Source: DASPWW01 sp963841715
Lineage (GTDB): Bacteria; Actinomycetota; Thermoleophilia; Solirubrobacterales; 70-9
Assembly: GCA_963841715.1 (NCBI GenBank)
Contig: CAWJDP010000002.1
Location: 248,001 to 312,000 of the forward strand
Reading direction: 5' to 3'
DNA length: 64,000 bases
In this document: piece by piece, positions 8,308 to 17,532 of the stretch
Layout: every line of letters begins with the position of its first letter
Position numbering within the stretch: position 1 is the first letter of the stretch
Position numbers and translations under genes: made by a program
The notes under the pieces: model-generated
Told to the model about the DNA's origin: nothing
Seen by the model: only the letters and a program-made list of their open reading frames with translations
The model's database searches: none

Positions 8308-8993
8308 GCCTCTCGCGCCTCCTTCGCTGAGTCGGCCTTGGGATCCGGCTCTTGCGGCTCGTTGCGCCGTCGGCGCCGAACGAACAGCACGAGTGCGATC
8401 GAGCCGATCACGATCACCGCGCCGATGATCAGGAACGGAAGCTTCGACGTGTCCGCAGGCCCGACCCAGAACAGCGTGCCGTCGATGTCCCCTCGCTTCG
8501 AGTCGACGCTGAGCGGGACCTTGTAGTTGAAGATCTTCGTCTTCTTGTGGGTGTCCGTGACCTGCTGCGGCGTGTTCCGCGCCATGTAGTGCATGCGGTG
8601 GTCGTGCCACGTGAACGTCCCCGTCTTGTCGATCGTCTTCCACTGCGGAGGATCCTTCGGATTGGCCGACTTGGGCACCGTGACCCCGCCGAAGCGCTCC
8701 TCGTTGAGATAGGCCGCGGGTGAGCGGTGGTTGACCTGGACGGTGCCGTTGCGGAGGATCCGGGCGTACGGCTCGTGCTCGTAGCCGTAGATCACCACGG
8801 TGTGGTTCCCGTGATCGGTCAGCTGGAAGTAGCTGTCGTAATCGAGGACCTGGAACTTGACCCCCGGCACCTTCGGATGGACACTGTCGATCACCGAGCG
8901 GTAGTCCGGGTTGCCCCCGTGGGCGCTCGCTATGGGCGAGAAGGCGGCGAGGGCCAGTACGGCCACGCACACCGCCCGCGCGATGCGGTTCAT
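8301..8993 (-). CDS. His-rich exported, membrane-anchored protein of the copper operon
   Basis: 230 residues: signal peptide (AVCVAVLALAAFSPIASA) followed at once by HGGNPDY, a beta-rich ectodomain, then a C-terminal membrane helix (FLIIGAVIVIGSIALVLFV) and a basic cytoplasmic tail. The ectodomain carries candidate copper ligands: the new N-terminal His, ALTDHGNHTVVIYGYEHE-like His pairs, and WHDHRMHYMARN. It sits directly upstream of CopCD with a 7-base overlap and downstream of a four-helix membrane protein. I know of no characterised member; delivery of copper to CopC or CopD is an inference. Confidence 0.65.
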   Translation of the reverse strand: MNRIARAVCVAVLALAAFSPIASAHGGNPDYRSVIDSVHPKVPGVKFQVLDYDSYFQLTDHGNHTVVIYGYEHEPYARILRNGTVQVNHRSPAAYLNEERFGGVTVPKSANPKDPPQWKTIDKTGTFTWHDHRMHYMARNTPQQVTDTHKKTKIFNYKVPLSVDSKRGDIDGTLFWVGPADTSKLPFLIIGAVIVIGSIALVLFVRRRRRNEPQEPDPKADSAKEAREAW

Positions 8994-9040
8994 TTCTCTC
9001 CTTCGGTAGCTGAACGGGCCCGGGGCCGTCAGCCCGGGCT

Positions 9041-9661
9041 CTAGGTGCTCGCCGCTATGCCCGGTGGACCGCGACCCGCCAGCCGTCGCGAGAGAGGATT
9101 AGGTGAAGGAAGTAGAGCCGAGCGCGGTCGCCGTCGGAGCCGCGGCGGGCGCGGCGTGACCGGCCGCGGGAGCCCGGATGCGGCGACCAGGTTGATTGTC
9201 CGGCGGGCGGCCGTGAGCAGGACCGCGAGCAGGCCTCCGACGCACACGGCCGCCGGGACGCTCCACAGGCCGCCGTCCCCAAACACCCCGCCTATCCCGG
9301 CCGGGTGCCCGGACGCGAAGATGCCCTCGAGCGTCTCCTGCCCGACATAGATCAAGAGCAGCCCGGACGCGGCGAAGAGCCACAGCCGCGTGATCGAGCC
9401 GGGTCGCCGCGCACCACGGCCCGTGCGCCGGGCCGCGGCGAGCCGGCAGAGGAAGGCGCCGAGGGCGAGAGCGGCGAGGAAGACGATCAGCGGCGTGATC
9501 GGGCTCAGGTACTGATGGCCCTGTTGGTACAGCGCGCGACCGGCTCCGCCGCCGAAGGTCAGCAGGTATCGAAGCTCGTGCACCAGCATCGCCGCCAGTG
9601 GCACAAGCAAGGCCCCGGTCGACCCAGGCAGCCATCGCCGGGAGCTCGGTGCCAGTCCCAT
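9041..9661 (-). CDS. Four-helix membrane protein leading the copper operon
   Basis: 206 residues with hydrophobic segments near 15-27, 55-75, 91-107 and 130-150. Notable features are AMLVHELRYLLTFGGG in the first loop and YVGQETLEGIFASGHP in the third; the latter pairs Glu and His near the membrane. The tail is Arg/Pro rich. It is the first gene of the minus-strand run 9041-YcnI, 47 bases upstream of the His-rich anchored protein. No family recognised; membership in the copper system is by position. Confidence 0.55.
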   Translation of the reverse strand: MGLAPSSRRWLPGSTGALLVPLAAMLVHELRYLLTFGGGAGRALYQQGHQYLSPITPLIVFLAALALGAFLCRLAAARRTGRGARRPGSITRLWLFAASGLLLIYVGQETLEGIFASGHPAGIGGVFGDGGLWSVPAAVCVGGLLAVLLTAARRTINLVAASGLPRPVTPRPPRLRRRPRSALLPSPNPLSRRLAGRGPPGIAAST

Positions 9662-9722
9662 CCGGGACCATCATAGGCACAGCGGGTGAACAGCTGCGTC
9701 GGGCTCACTCAGGGCGTCGCCG

Positions 9723-10160
9723 CTAGCCGCTCTGCATATCGCGCAGCGCGCGCGAAAGGCGAATCACCGCCGGACGGTCGAATTCCGACTCCAGGAGCAC
9801 GACCACGTTCGCCGCGCGGAAGCACAGCAGCGTGCCGGCGTTCTCGCAGCGGGTGAACTCACCCGTGGCGGTGTCGGCGCTGTCGGTGGCGCGGATCGTG
9901 CCCGAGGAGCCCTCGGGGATCGCGCCCGCGGCGGCGGCGCCGGTGGGGGGAGGGGGAGTGCCCTTCGAGCTCACGGCGTAGAGCTTCGCGCGGGGGTCGC
10001 TCGCCGTCAGTTGCTGTCCGAGGCGCAGCTGGGCGCCGTGCCGGTTCGCGTCCTTGACGAACTCTTGGGCGGTGAAGGTGCGCTCGCTCTTGCCGCAGGC
10101 GCCGAGTGCTAGCGCGGCCGCGGCGGGCAGCGCAGCCAGGGCTACTTCGCGGCGGAGGAT
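9723..10160 (-). CDS. Putative lipoprotein downstream of sufBD
   Basis: Lipoprotein signal with lipobox LALGAC followed by GKSERTFTAQEFVKDANRHGAQLRLGQQL. The mature part is about 120 residues with a Pro-rich insert (GTPPPPTGAAAAG) and two further Cys (RCENAGTLLC) that may form a disulfide. No ATG, GTG or TTG lies in frame near the signal sequence; the frame is open far upstream but there overlaps other genes. I therefore place the start at an ATC at 10160 with low certainty; an indel in the start region is an alternative. It overlaps the end of the small membrane-protein gene by 19 bases. Function unknown. Confidence 0.5.
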   Translation of the reverse strand: MLRREVALAALPAAAALALGACGKSERTFTAQEFVKDANRHGAQLRLGQQLTASDPRAKLYAVSSKGTPPPPTGAAAAGAIPEGSSGTIRATDSADTATGEFTRCENAGTLLCFRAANVVVLLESEFDRPAVIRLSRALRDMQSG

Positions 10161-10294
10161 CGCTTGCCTGTCTCCTGGCGCTTCGCGCGCCGGTCGGCGA
10201 TCGCGTTGCGGCCGATGATGAACACGACGACGATCACCGGTGCAAGGTAGAGCGCTCCGAGCGCCCAGTGCCCGGCGTGGGCGACCGGGATCAC
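10142..10294 (-). CDS. Small single-pass membrane protein after sufD (50 aa)
   Basis: The GTG start overlaps the sufD stop (GTGA), so translation is coupled. It encodes MIPVAHAGHWALGALYLAPV, a continuing hydrophobic stretch (IVVVFIIGRNAIA) and a basic tail (DRRAKRQETGKRSSAAK), giving one membrane helix with a cytoplasmic C-terminus. His6 and His9 precede the helix. The exact overlap and clean codon use make a gene likely despite its size. No function known. Confidence 0.6.
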   Translation of the reverse strand: MIPVAHAGHWALGALYLAPVIVVVFIIGRNAIADRRAKRQETGKRSSAAK

Positions 10295-11492
10295 GTCGGC
10301 GCGCGCTCGGCGAGGATCGCGGCAAGCCGCGCCTCGAGAGCGGCCGAGAGCTCGTCGCGGATCGCGCCCTCGGGGACGCGCTGGACGAGCGACTGAAGGA
10401 AGCCGTCGATGATCAGGCGCGTAGCCTCGCCCTCCCCGAGGCCGCGCGCGCGCAGGTAGAAGAGCTGCTCACGGTCGACCTGGGCCACGGCGGCGGCGTG
10501 GGTGCAGCGGACGTCGTCGGCCTCGATCTCGAGCCCCGGGATCGCGTCCGCGTGGGCGGCGGTCGAGAGCAGCAGGTTGCGGCTCTCCTGGAAGGCGTCG
10601 GTCTGCTGCGCCCCGGGGTCGACGCGGATCATCCCTCGCCACACCGCCGTCGCGCGCTCGCCGAGCACGCCGCGGAAGGCGAGGTCCGAGGTCGTGTGCG
10701 GCTCCGCGTGCTCCTGCGTCGTGTCGTAGTCGAGGTGCTGGCTTCCGGTGCCCGCATAGGCGCCCGTCACCTTCGCGCTCGAGCCGCGTCCGGCGAGCTT
10801 GGTCTCCATCCGCACCTTCCCGCGCGCCGAGCCGAACCCGAGCGCCAGCCATTCGAGTGATGCGTCGCGCGCGAGCTCGGCGCGCTGCGTGGCGAACACC
10901 CAGCTCCTCACCGACAGCTCCTGCTGCGAGACGTAGCGCAGGCTCGCCCCGGGACCGACGACGAGCTCGACGACGCCGTTGAACAGGCCCTCGTCCTCGT
11001 TTCCGCCGGAGCGGTAGCGCTCCCAGACCTCGGCCTCGGCGCCGTCGTCGAGCACGATCAGCGTCCGCCAGCTGAGCGCCGTGCGCTCCCCGTCGAGGAC
11101 GCCCTCGACCTCAATCGCCTCTTCGAGGCGCACTCCACTCGGCACGTAGAGGAACAGGCCGGGGCTCCAGTCGGCGTCGTTGCGGGCGACGAACGGGTCC
11201 TCGGTAGCGACGAGCGAGCCGAGATGCTTCCGCACGAGCTCGGGGTGACGCTCGATTGCCTCGGTGAGCGGCAGCGCAATCGCCTCGCCGGGCGCCTCGG
11301 GGACGCTCGGCACGCCGTCGGCGGCCGGCTCGTAGGCGTCGAGATCGAGCTCGGAGAGGTCGGTGAACTCCCACCCCTTGGCCTTCTGGTCGGGAAGCGG
11401 GAGCTCGCCGCAAGCGACGCGCCGCGCCGCCGGCGCTCCGTCAACCACTCCGGCTCGGCTGTGCTCGCGGGCGCCGCAGCGCCGTCAGCCAA
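10291..11492 (-). CDS. sufD: SufD, Fe-S cluster assembly scaffold subunit (one frameshift)
   Basis: SufD pairs with SufB in the SufBC2D complex that builds Fe-S clusters on a SufU/SufS sulfur supply. Recognisable parts: AEPEWLTERRR at the N-terminus, LPLPDQKAKGWEFTDLSEL, the beta-helix core, and the conserved end HAAAVAQVDREQLFYLRARGL and RLIIDGFLQSL. The N-terminal 15 residues lie in another frame from the rest: a one-base indel sits in the CGGCGGCGCGGCG run near 11420-11440. Given the essential role, a sequence error is more likely than a mutation. The TTG start overlaps the sufB stop by 8 bases. Confidence 0.88.
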
Positions 11493-12937
11493 TGCTTCCT
11501 TCCATCTGCAGCTCGATCAGGCGGTTCATCTCGACCGCGTACTCCATCGGAAGCTCCTTCGTGATCGGCTCGATGAAGCCGTTGACGATCGTCTTCGACG
11601 CCTCCTCCTCGCTGAGCCCGTGGGCCTGGAGGTAGAACAGCTGCTCCTCGCCGATCTTCGACACGCTCGCCTCGTGGCCGACGTTGGCGTCGTTCTCGTC
11701 GATGCGGATCGTCGGGTAGGTGTCCGAGCGCGACTCCTCGTCGAGCAGCAGCGCGTCGCAGACGACCTTCGAGCGCGCCTCCTTGGCGCCCTTTGCGACC
11801 TCGAGCAGGCCGCGGTAGGTCCCGCGCCCGCCGTCCTTCGAGATCGACTTCGCGAAGATCGACGACGTCGTCTTCGGCGCTCCGTGGATGATCTTGCCGC
11901 CCGCGTCCTGGTGCTGGCCGTTGCCGGCGAACGCGATCGAGAGGATCTCGCCGTGCGCCTCGGGCCCGAGCAGGTAGATCGAGGGGTACTTCATCGTCAG
12001 CTTCGAGCCGAGGTTGCAGTCGACCCACTCCATCGTCGCGCCCTCCTGGGCGATCGCGCGCTTGGTGACGAGGTTGTAGACGTTGGTCGACCAGTTCTGG
12101 ACCGTCGTGTAGCGGACCTTCGAGCTCGGCTTGGCGACGATCTCGACGACCGCCGAGTGCAGCGAGTCGGTCGAGTACACGGGGGCGGTGCAGCCCTCGA
12201 TGTAGTGCACGTCCGAGCCCTCCTCGGCGATGATCAGCGTGCGCTCGAACTGGCCCATGTTCTCGGTGTTGATCCGGAAGTAGGCCTGGAGCGGCATCGC
12301 GACCTTGACGCCCGCGGGCACGTAGACGAACGACCCGCCCGACCACACGGCCGAGTTCAGCGCCGCAAGCTTGTTGTCGTTCGGCGGGATCACCGTCGCC
12401 CAGTGCTCGCGGACGAGGTCCTCGTGCTCGCGCAGGCGCGGTGTCCATGTCGGTGAAGATCACGCCCTGCGCCTCGAGCTGCTCGTTGACCTGGTGGTAG
12501 ACGACCTCGGACTCGTACTGGGCGCCGACGCCGGAGAGGAACTTGCGCTCCGCCTCGGGGATGCCGAGGCGGTCGAAGGTGTTCTTGATGTCGTCGGGGA
12601 CCTCGTCCCAGCTGCGGCTGTTCTTCTCCGAGGCGCGGACGAAGTAGTGGATGTCGTCCCAGTCGATCTGACCGAGGTTCCCGCCCCAGGTCGGCGTCGG
12701 GCGGGACTCGAAGTGCTCGAGCGCCTTGAGCCGGAACTCGCGCATCCACTCGGGCTCGTCCTTGTACTCGGAGATCGACTCGACGACCTCGCGCGAGAGA
12801 CCCTTCGGCGCCTTGTACGCGTAGCCGGTCTCGGGGTCGTGGAAGCCGAACTTCTCCGCGTAGTCGGAGCCGATCTCCTTCAGCGCCTCCTGCTCGGCGA
12901 GCTTCGAGTCGCTCTTCGTCGTGTCGGTCGTTGCCAT
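11485..12937 (-). CDS. sufB: SufB, Fe-S cluster scaffold core subunit (one frameshift)
   Basis: Core scaffold of SufBC2D, about 483 residues. The N-terminal part includes YAEKFGFHDPETGYAYKAPK and PTWGGNLGQIDWDDIHYFVR. The C-terminal part includes IPPNDNKLAALNSAVWSGGS, MGQFERTLIIAEEGSDVHYI and CTAPVYSTDSLHSAVVEIVA. These lie in different frames, joined near 12440 where a single extra G in the + strand run GCAGGCGCGG breaks an otherwise perfect VIFTDMDTALREHEDL. Removing that base restores the family sequence, so this is probably an assembly error. The ATG overlaps the stop of the Rieske gene (ATGA). Confidence 0.9.
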
Positions 12938-13257
12938 CAGTCAATCTCCAGCTTCACTTCGCCGTCCTCGATCCGAGCCTTGAAGGTCTCGACGGGGACG
13001 TAGGCGGGCAGCGTCTTCGGCTTACCTGTCCGAACGTCGAACAGCGAGCCGTGGCGGGGGCACTCCACTGTACAGGCGGTGGGGTCGAACTCCCCTTCGG
13101 CGAGCGGGCCGTCATCGTGCGAGCAGCGGTCCTCGATCGCGTACAGCTCGCCCTCGGCGTCTCGGAAGACGCCGATCTTGCGCCCGTCGGCCTCGATGAG
13201 GCGCATCGAACCCTCCGGCAGCTCATCGGCTGTGCAGACGTTGACGGTCGTTGCCAT
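12937..13257 (-). CDS. Rieske-type [2Fe-2S] ferredoxin heading the sufBD operon
   Basis: 106 residues with both Rieske cluster motifs: DRCSHDDGPL (Cys-x-His) and ECPRHGSLFDV (Cys-x-x-His), about 18 residues apart, as in non-haem oxygenase or NirD-like ferredoxins. It is soluble with no signal sequence. The gene overlaps sufB by 4 bases, so it is co-expressed and may deliver electrons for cluster assembly. I chose the ATG giving MATTVNVCTADELPEG; in-frame ATGs at 13272 and 13305 are alternatives. A candidate Rrf2 operator lies 34-60 bases upstream. Confidence 0.88.
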   Translation of the reverse strand: MATTVNVCTADELPEGSMRLIEADGRKIGVFRDAEGELYAIEDRCSHDDGPLAEGEFDPTACTVECPRHGSLFDVRTGKPKTLPAYVPVETFKARIEDGEVKLEID

Positions 13258-13290
13258 TTCCGTTGTGGTCATTGTGCGCGTAGTCACGTT

Positions 13291-13317
13291 AATCCTAGTC
13301 CGCAAGTCGGATTTTAG
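13291..13317 (-). promoter_or_regulatory. Candidate Rrf2/SufR operator and -10 element of the Rieske-sufBD operon
   Basis: On the + strand the site is AATCCTAG, seven bases, then GTCGGATTTTAG. In gene direction this is CTAAAATCCGAC, N7, CTAGGATT. The TAGGAT fits an actinobacterial -10 element. The outer AATCC/GGATT form a dyad. The same arrangement occurs upstream of rrf2 (18832-18857). Confidence 0.6.
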
Positions 13318-13361
13318 CGGGACGGTGGGACCGACCCGACGGTCGAAACTAGTCTCTGCCG

Positions 13362-14328
13362 GTGGCGTACCCGAAGATCGCGGTCGTAATCCCGGCCTGG
13401 AACTCGCTCGACGACCTGCGTCCGTGCCTGGACTCGCTCGCTGCGCGGGACGAGGTCGAGGTCGAGACGTTCGTCGTCGACAACGGCTCGGTCGACGGAA
13501 CGGTCGCCTTCCTCGAGGAAGCCGGCGTCGCGCATCTCGCGCTGCCTCAGAACCTTGGGTTCGCGCGCGCGGTCAACATCGGCGTCCTGCGCACCACCTC
13601 GCCGCTGGTCGCGGTCCTGAACGCCGACACCGTGCTCGAGTCCGGCGCGCTCTCGCGGCTCGCGGCGAGGCTCGAGGGGGCGGAGGGGGCGCTTGGCGGC
13701 GTGCAGCCGCGGATCCTCCAGCTCGACTCCGAGGGGCCCGGCGATCCCGACGACCCCGATGCCGTCGTCTACAGCCTCGGGCAGGCGCTGAGGAGCGACG
13801 GGCGCGCCTACGAGCGCGGCGCTGGCTCGCCCCAGGGGCGCCCCGAGACGCAGCCCCGGGAGGTGTTCGGCGTTTGCGGCGCGGCGTGCGTGCTCCGCCG
13901 CGAGCTGCTCGCGGCGCTCGGCGGCTACGACGAGCGCTACTTCGCGTTCTACGAGGACGTCGACCTCAACGTGCGGGCGCGGATCGCGGGTTGGCGATTC
14001 GAGCTCGAGCCGCGCGGGGTGGTCTGGCATCGCGGCAACGTCTCCTGGCGCGCGAGCTTCGGGCGGCCCGAGCCGCGACAACGCGCGCCTCGTGGCGCGC
14101 AACCGGCTCGCGACCCAGGTCAAGTTCATGCCCGCCGGCTCGATCCCGCGGATCGCCGCGGTCGAGATCGGGGCGCTCGGGCGCGCCGCGCGCGAGCGGC
14201 GCTTCCTCGCGACGCTGCGGGGCAAGCTCGCGGCGCTGCGCTGGCTTGGCCCGCTACGCCGCGCGCGGCGCGAGCTTCGCGGCTCGGGTGACCTCGAGGC
14301 CGCGCGCGTGTGGCTCGGCCGCGAGTGA
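13362..14328 (+). CDS. Family 2 glycosyltransferase, rhamnosyltransferase-like (one frameshift)
   Basis: About 320 residues, GT-A fold. Motifs: VVIPAWNSLDDLRPCLDSL at the N-terminus, VVDNGSVDGT, NLGFARAVNIG, VAVLNADTVLE (metal site) and YDERYFAFYEDVDLNVRARI (catalytic region). These match WbbL/RfbF-type transferases that add a sugar to cell-surface polysaccharide. After RGNVSWRASF, near 14060-14080, the frame shifts; the C-terminus continues as MARNRLATQVKFMPAGSIPR in another frame. It heads a three-gene + strand cassette between the two suf operons, with a GTG start. Confidence 0.8.
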
Positions 14329-14385
14329 TGGCGGCGCTGGGCGCCCGCGCGCTCACGCCGCGCCCGCCGCTGGCAGAATGAGCGG

Positions 14386-14985
14386 ATGAGCGTCGCCGAT
14401 CAACTCCTCGCCGCGCCGCTGCCGTACCGGCTGTGGCAGGCGCCCTTCGCCGAGACGAAGTTCGCGCCCGTGCGCCGGCACAACGACCTCGCCGCCGCGC
14501 GGCGGGTGCTCGACGTGGGCTGCGGCCCGGGGACGAACGCGCGCCACTTCCGCGAGACCCAGTACGAGGGGCTCGACTACAACCCGCGCTACATCGACTA
14601 CGCGCGAAGCCACTTCTCCGGCCGCTTCACGGTCGCCGACGCGAACGACTTCGAGCCCGAGGACGGGGCGCTGTACGACTTCGTGCTCGTCAACAGCCTC
14701 CTTCATCACCTCGATGACGACGAGGTGCGGAACCTGCTCTCCAGCCTCTCGGCGCTGCTGACCGACGACGGCTCGATCCACATCGTCGAGCTAATGTGGC
14801 CCAAGGAAGGCGCGGTCGCGCAGCGCCTGGCGCGCTGGGACCGCGGCGACTACCCGCGCTCGCTCGACGAGTGGCGGCAGCTGTTCGGGGAGCGCTTCGA
14901 GATCTCGGTCGTCGATCCGTTCGACCTCACGGTCCCCGGGCTGACGCTGTGGAAGATGGCCTACTTCAAGGGAACGCCGCTGTGA
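14386..14985 (+). CDS. Class I SAM-dependent methyltransferase
   Basis: 199 residues. The SAM-binding motif I is VLDVGCGPGTNARHF, followed by GLDYNPRYIDYARSHF (acidic loop), FTVADANDFEP and VNSLLHHLDDDEVRNLL, the usual Rossmann methyltransferase order. The start ATG is 57 bases after the glycosyltransferase and the stop overlaps the next glycosyltransferase by 4 bases (GTGA). Location between two GT2 genes suggests methylation of a sugar or polyprenyl-linked glycan, which is inference only. Confidence 0.85.
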   Translation: MSVADQLLAAPLPYRLWQAPFAETKFAPVRRHNDLAAARRVLDVGCGPGTNARHFRETQYEGLDYNPRYIDYARSHFSGRFTVADANDFEPEDGALYDFVLVNSLLHHLDDDEVRNLLSSLSALLTDDGSIHIVELMWPKEGAVAQRLARWDRGDYPRSLDEWRQLFGERFEISVVDPFDLTVPGLTLWKMAYFKGTPL

Positions 14986-15782
14986 CCGACGTTGCACAGG
15001 CCGACCGTCTGAGCGGCCTCTCGATCGTCCTGCCCGCATTCAACGAGCAGGAGAACATCGAGACCGCGGTCAGGCGCGCCGTTGAGGTCGGGCCGGAGGT
15101 CGCGGACGAGTTCGAGGTCATCGTCGTCGACGACGGCAGTCGCGACGGCACCGCGGAGAAGGTCCAGGGCATGCTCACCGATGGCCGGTCCGAGATCAGG
15201 CTGCTGCGTCACCTCGAGAACTGCGGCTACGGCGCGGCGCTCAGAACCGGCTTTGCACGCGCTCGCTACGAGCACGTCTTCTACACCGACGCCGACAACC
15301 AGTTCGATGTCGGCGAGCTCGTCTACTTCGTGCCGTTCATGCGCCGCTTCGACGTGATCACGGGCTTTCGGACCTACCGCTTCGACCCGGTCTTCCGGGT
15401 GATCATCTCGTGGGGCTACAACCTTCTCGTCCGGCTGATGTTCCGGGTCAAGATCCGCGACGTCGACTGCTCGTTCAAGGTCTTCCGCCGCGAGGTTCTC
15501 GACAAGATCACGATCGAGTGCGACGACTTCTTCGTCGACACGGAGCTGATCGCGAAGGCGCGGAAGTGGAATTTCCGCATCGCCGAGAAGGGCGTTCGCC
15601 ACTACCCTCGGATCGCCGGCGAGACGAGCGTCCAGGCCGGCGACATCCCGCGCACGCTGCGGACCGTGGCCAGGATGTGGCAGCGGATCCATCTCCCGAC
15701 GCGGCAGCAGATCGAGGAGGCGGCGGCGATCGAGGCCAGCCTCCCCGACTCGGCCGTCGAGGTCACCCCGACGCCCAGCTAG
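14982..15782 (+). CDS. Family 2 glycosyltransferase, dolichyl-phosphate mannose synthase-like
   Basis: 266 residues. LSIVLPAFNEQENIETAV, EVIVVDDGSRDGTAEKV, NCGYGAALRTGFARA and FYTDADNQFDVGEL (DxD metal site) are DPM-synthase/GtrB-type signatures, as is DVDCSFKVFRREVLDKI. It probably moves a sugar from a nucleotide donor to a polyprenyl phosphate at the cytoplasmic face. There are no C-terminal membrane helices, unlike GtrB. Start GTG overlaps the methyltransferase stop. Convergent with sufU, 18 bases apart. Confidence 0.85.
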   Translation: MTDVAQADRLSGLSIVLPAFNEQENIETAVRRAVEVGPEVADEFEVIVVDDGSRDGTAEKVQGMLTDGRSEIRLLRHLENCGYGAALRTGFARARYEHVFYTDADNQFDVGELVYFVPFMRRFDVITGFRTYRFDPVFRVIISWGYNLLVRLMFRVKIRDVDCSFKVFRREVLDKITIECDDFFVDTELIAKARKWNFRIAEKGVRHYPRIAGETSVQAGDIPRTLRTVARMWQRIHLPTRQQIEEAAAIEASLPDSAVEVTPTPS

Positions 15783-15800
15783 CGTGGGCAGCGCGGTCGC

Positions 15801-16225
15801 TCAGAGCGTCGCGGCCTGGGAGGGGTCGCCGGGCTCGCCCTCGGCCTCCCAGTCGGCCGGGCGCCCGAGGCTCGCGCCCTTGACGCACTTCAGCCCCAGC
15901 AGCGCACACTTCAGGCGCGTCGCGGAGATCTCGATCCCGAGCAGCTCGAGGACGAAGTCCTTCGACAGGCCGAGAAGCTCATCGGGGGTCTTGCCGACGA
16001 GCTCGTCGGTGAGCATCGAGGTCGCGGCGGTCGAGATCGCGCAGCCCTGGCCCTCGAACGCGACCTCGGCGACGCGGCCGTCGTCGTCGAGCTTCAGCTG
16101 CACGTGCTGACGGTCGCCGCAGAACGGGTTCGTGTCCTCGAACTCGAGGTCGGGGTCTCGAGGCGGCCGAAGTTCTGCGGCCGCTTGTAGTGCTCGAGGA
16201 TCTGCTCGCGGTAGAGATCGTCCAT
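15801..16225 (-). CDS. sufU: SufU, IscU-like sulfur acceptor/scaffold (one frameshift)
   Basis: SufU takes persulfide sulfur from SufS. Two of the conserved cysteine motifs, GQGCAISTAATSML and LKCALLGLKCV, are in the main frame. The N-terminus MDDLYREQILEHYKRPQNFG and the first zinc Cys (NPFCGDRQHVQLKL) are recovered only if one base is restored near 16165, in the run GAGACCCCGACCTCGAG on the gene strand. About 141 residues, last gene of the rrf2-sufCSU operon. The loss is most likely a sequence error. Confidence 0.85.
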
Positions 16226-16235
16226 CGCTTCGAGG

Positions 16236-17528
16236 CTAGCCTGAGCTCGAACACCCGGCGGGCGTCGTGAGTCCGTCGACGAGGCGGTCGACCTCGGCGC
16301 GCGTGTTGTAGACGGCGAAGCTGGCGCGGGTCGTGGCCGGGACGCCGAGCCGCTCCATCAGCACCTGCGCGCAGTGGTGCCCGGCGCGGACCGCGACCCC
16401 GTGGCGGTCGAGGATCTCGGAGACGTCGTGGGCGTGGACGCCGTCGAGCGCGAACGAGACGATGCCGCCGCGGTCGTCGCCGGCGGGCGGGCCGAAGACG
16501 CGCAGGCCGGGGACCTCGGCGAGCCGCTCGAGCGCGTAGTCGGTGAGCTCGAGCTCGTGGGCGTGGACCGCGTCGATGCCGACGCCGTCGAGCCATCGAT
16601 CGCGACGCCGAGCCCGATCGCCTCGGCGATCGCCGGCGTGCCGCGCCTCGAACTTCGCCGGGACGTCGGCCCAGCGTGATCTCGTCGCGGGCGACCTTGC
16701 GGATCATCGAGCCGCCGCCGATGAACGGCGGCATCTCCTCGAGCAGCTCGCGGCGCCCGTAGAGCGCGCCGATCCCGGTCGGCCCGTACGCCTTGTGCCC
16801 GGTGAACGCGTAGAAGTCGGCGCCGAGCTCGCCGACGTCGAGCGGCAGCTTCGGCGCCGCCTGGGCGCCGTCGACGAGGGCGAGCGCGCCGGCGTCGTGG
16901 GCCATCCGCGCGAGCTCGGCGACCGGGTTGATCGTCCCGAGCACGTTCGAGACGTGGGTGACGGCGACCAGCTTCGGCCCGCGCTCGAGCAGGCGGGCGA
17001 ACGCCTCGACGTCGAGGCGCCCCTCGTCGGTGATCGGGGCCCAGTCGAGCTCGGCGCCGACCTCGCTCGGCGAGCAGGTGCCAGGGGACGATGTTCGAGT
17101 GGTGCTCCATCTCGGTGAGCACGATCCGGTCGCCCTCGCCGACGTTGGCGCGCCCCCACGAGTAGGCGACGAGGTTGATCGCCTCGGTCGCGTTGCGGAC
17201 GAAGATCACCTCGCGGTGGTCGGCGCCGATGTGGTCGGCGACGGTCTCGCGCGCGCCCTCGTAGGCCGCCGTCGCCTCCTCGGAGAGCGTGTGGACGCCG
17301 CGGTGGACGTTGGCGTTGTAGCGCCGCCAGTAGCGTCGAGCGCGTCGATCACCGCGAGCGGCTTCTGCGCGCGTGGCGCCGTTGTCGAGGTAGGCGAGCG
17401 GCTCGCCGTGGACCTCGCGGGTGAGGATCGGGAACTCGGCCCGGATCTCCTCGACCGAGAGGGCCAGCGCGATCTCCTCCGCTTCGAGTCCGGGGATCGC
17501 GCGCGGTTGTCGACGGCGTCGCGGCCAT
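16236..17528 (-). CDS. sufS: SufS, group II cysteine desulfurase (several frameshifts)
   Basis: SufS is a PLP enzyme that takes sulfur from cysteine for SufU and SufBCD. Pieces in order: LSVEEIRAEFPILTREVHGE, YLDNGAT, YWRRYNANVHRGVHTLSEEA, NATEAINLVAYSWG, TEMEHHSNIVPWHLLAE, LALVDGAQAAPKLPLDV, FYAFTGHKAYGPTGIGALYG (PLP Lys) and, in another frame, AVRAGHHCAQVLMERLGV (active-site Cys). Indels are needed near 17506, 17374, 17342, 17072, 16680, 16643 and 16596; a pair at 17374/17342 compensate each other. Every break falls where one base restores the family sequence, so I treat the gene as functional and the sequence as faulty. Start ATG 17528. Confidence 0.85.
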
Positions 17529-17532
17529 CGGA

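Noticed and set aside
8308..8970. Upstream extension of the CopC-CopD frame
   Set aside because: It overlaps the His-rich anchored protein in another frame; a signal peptide begins at 8307.
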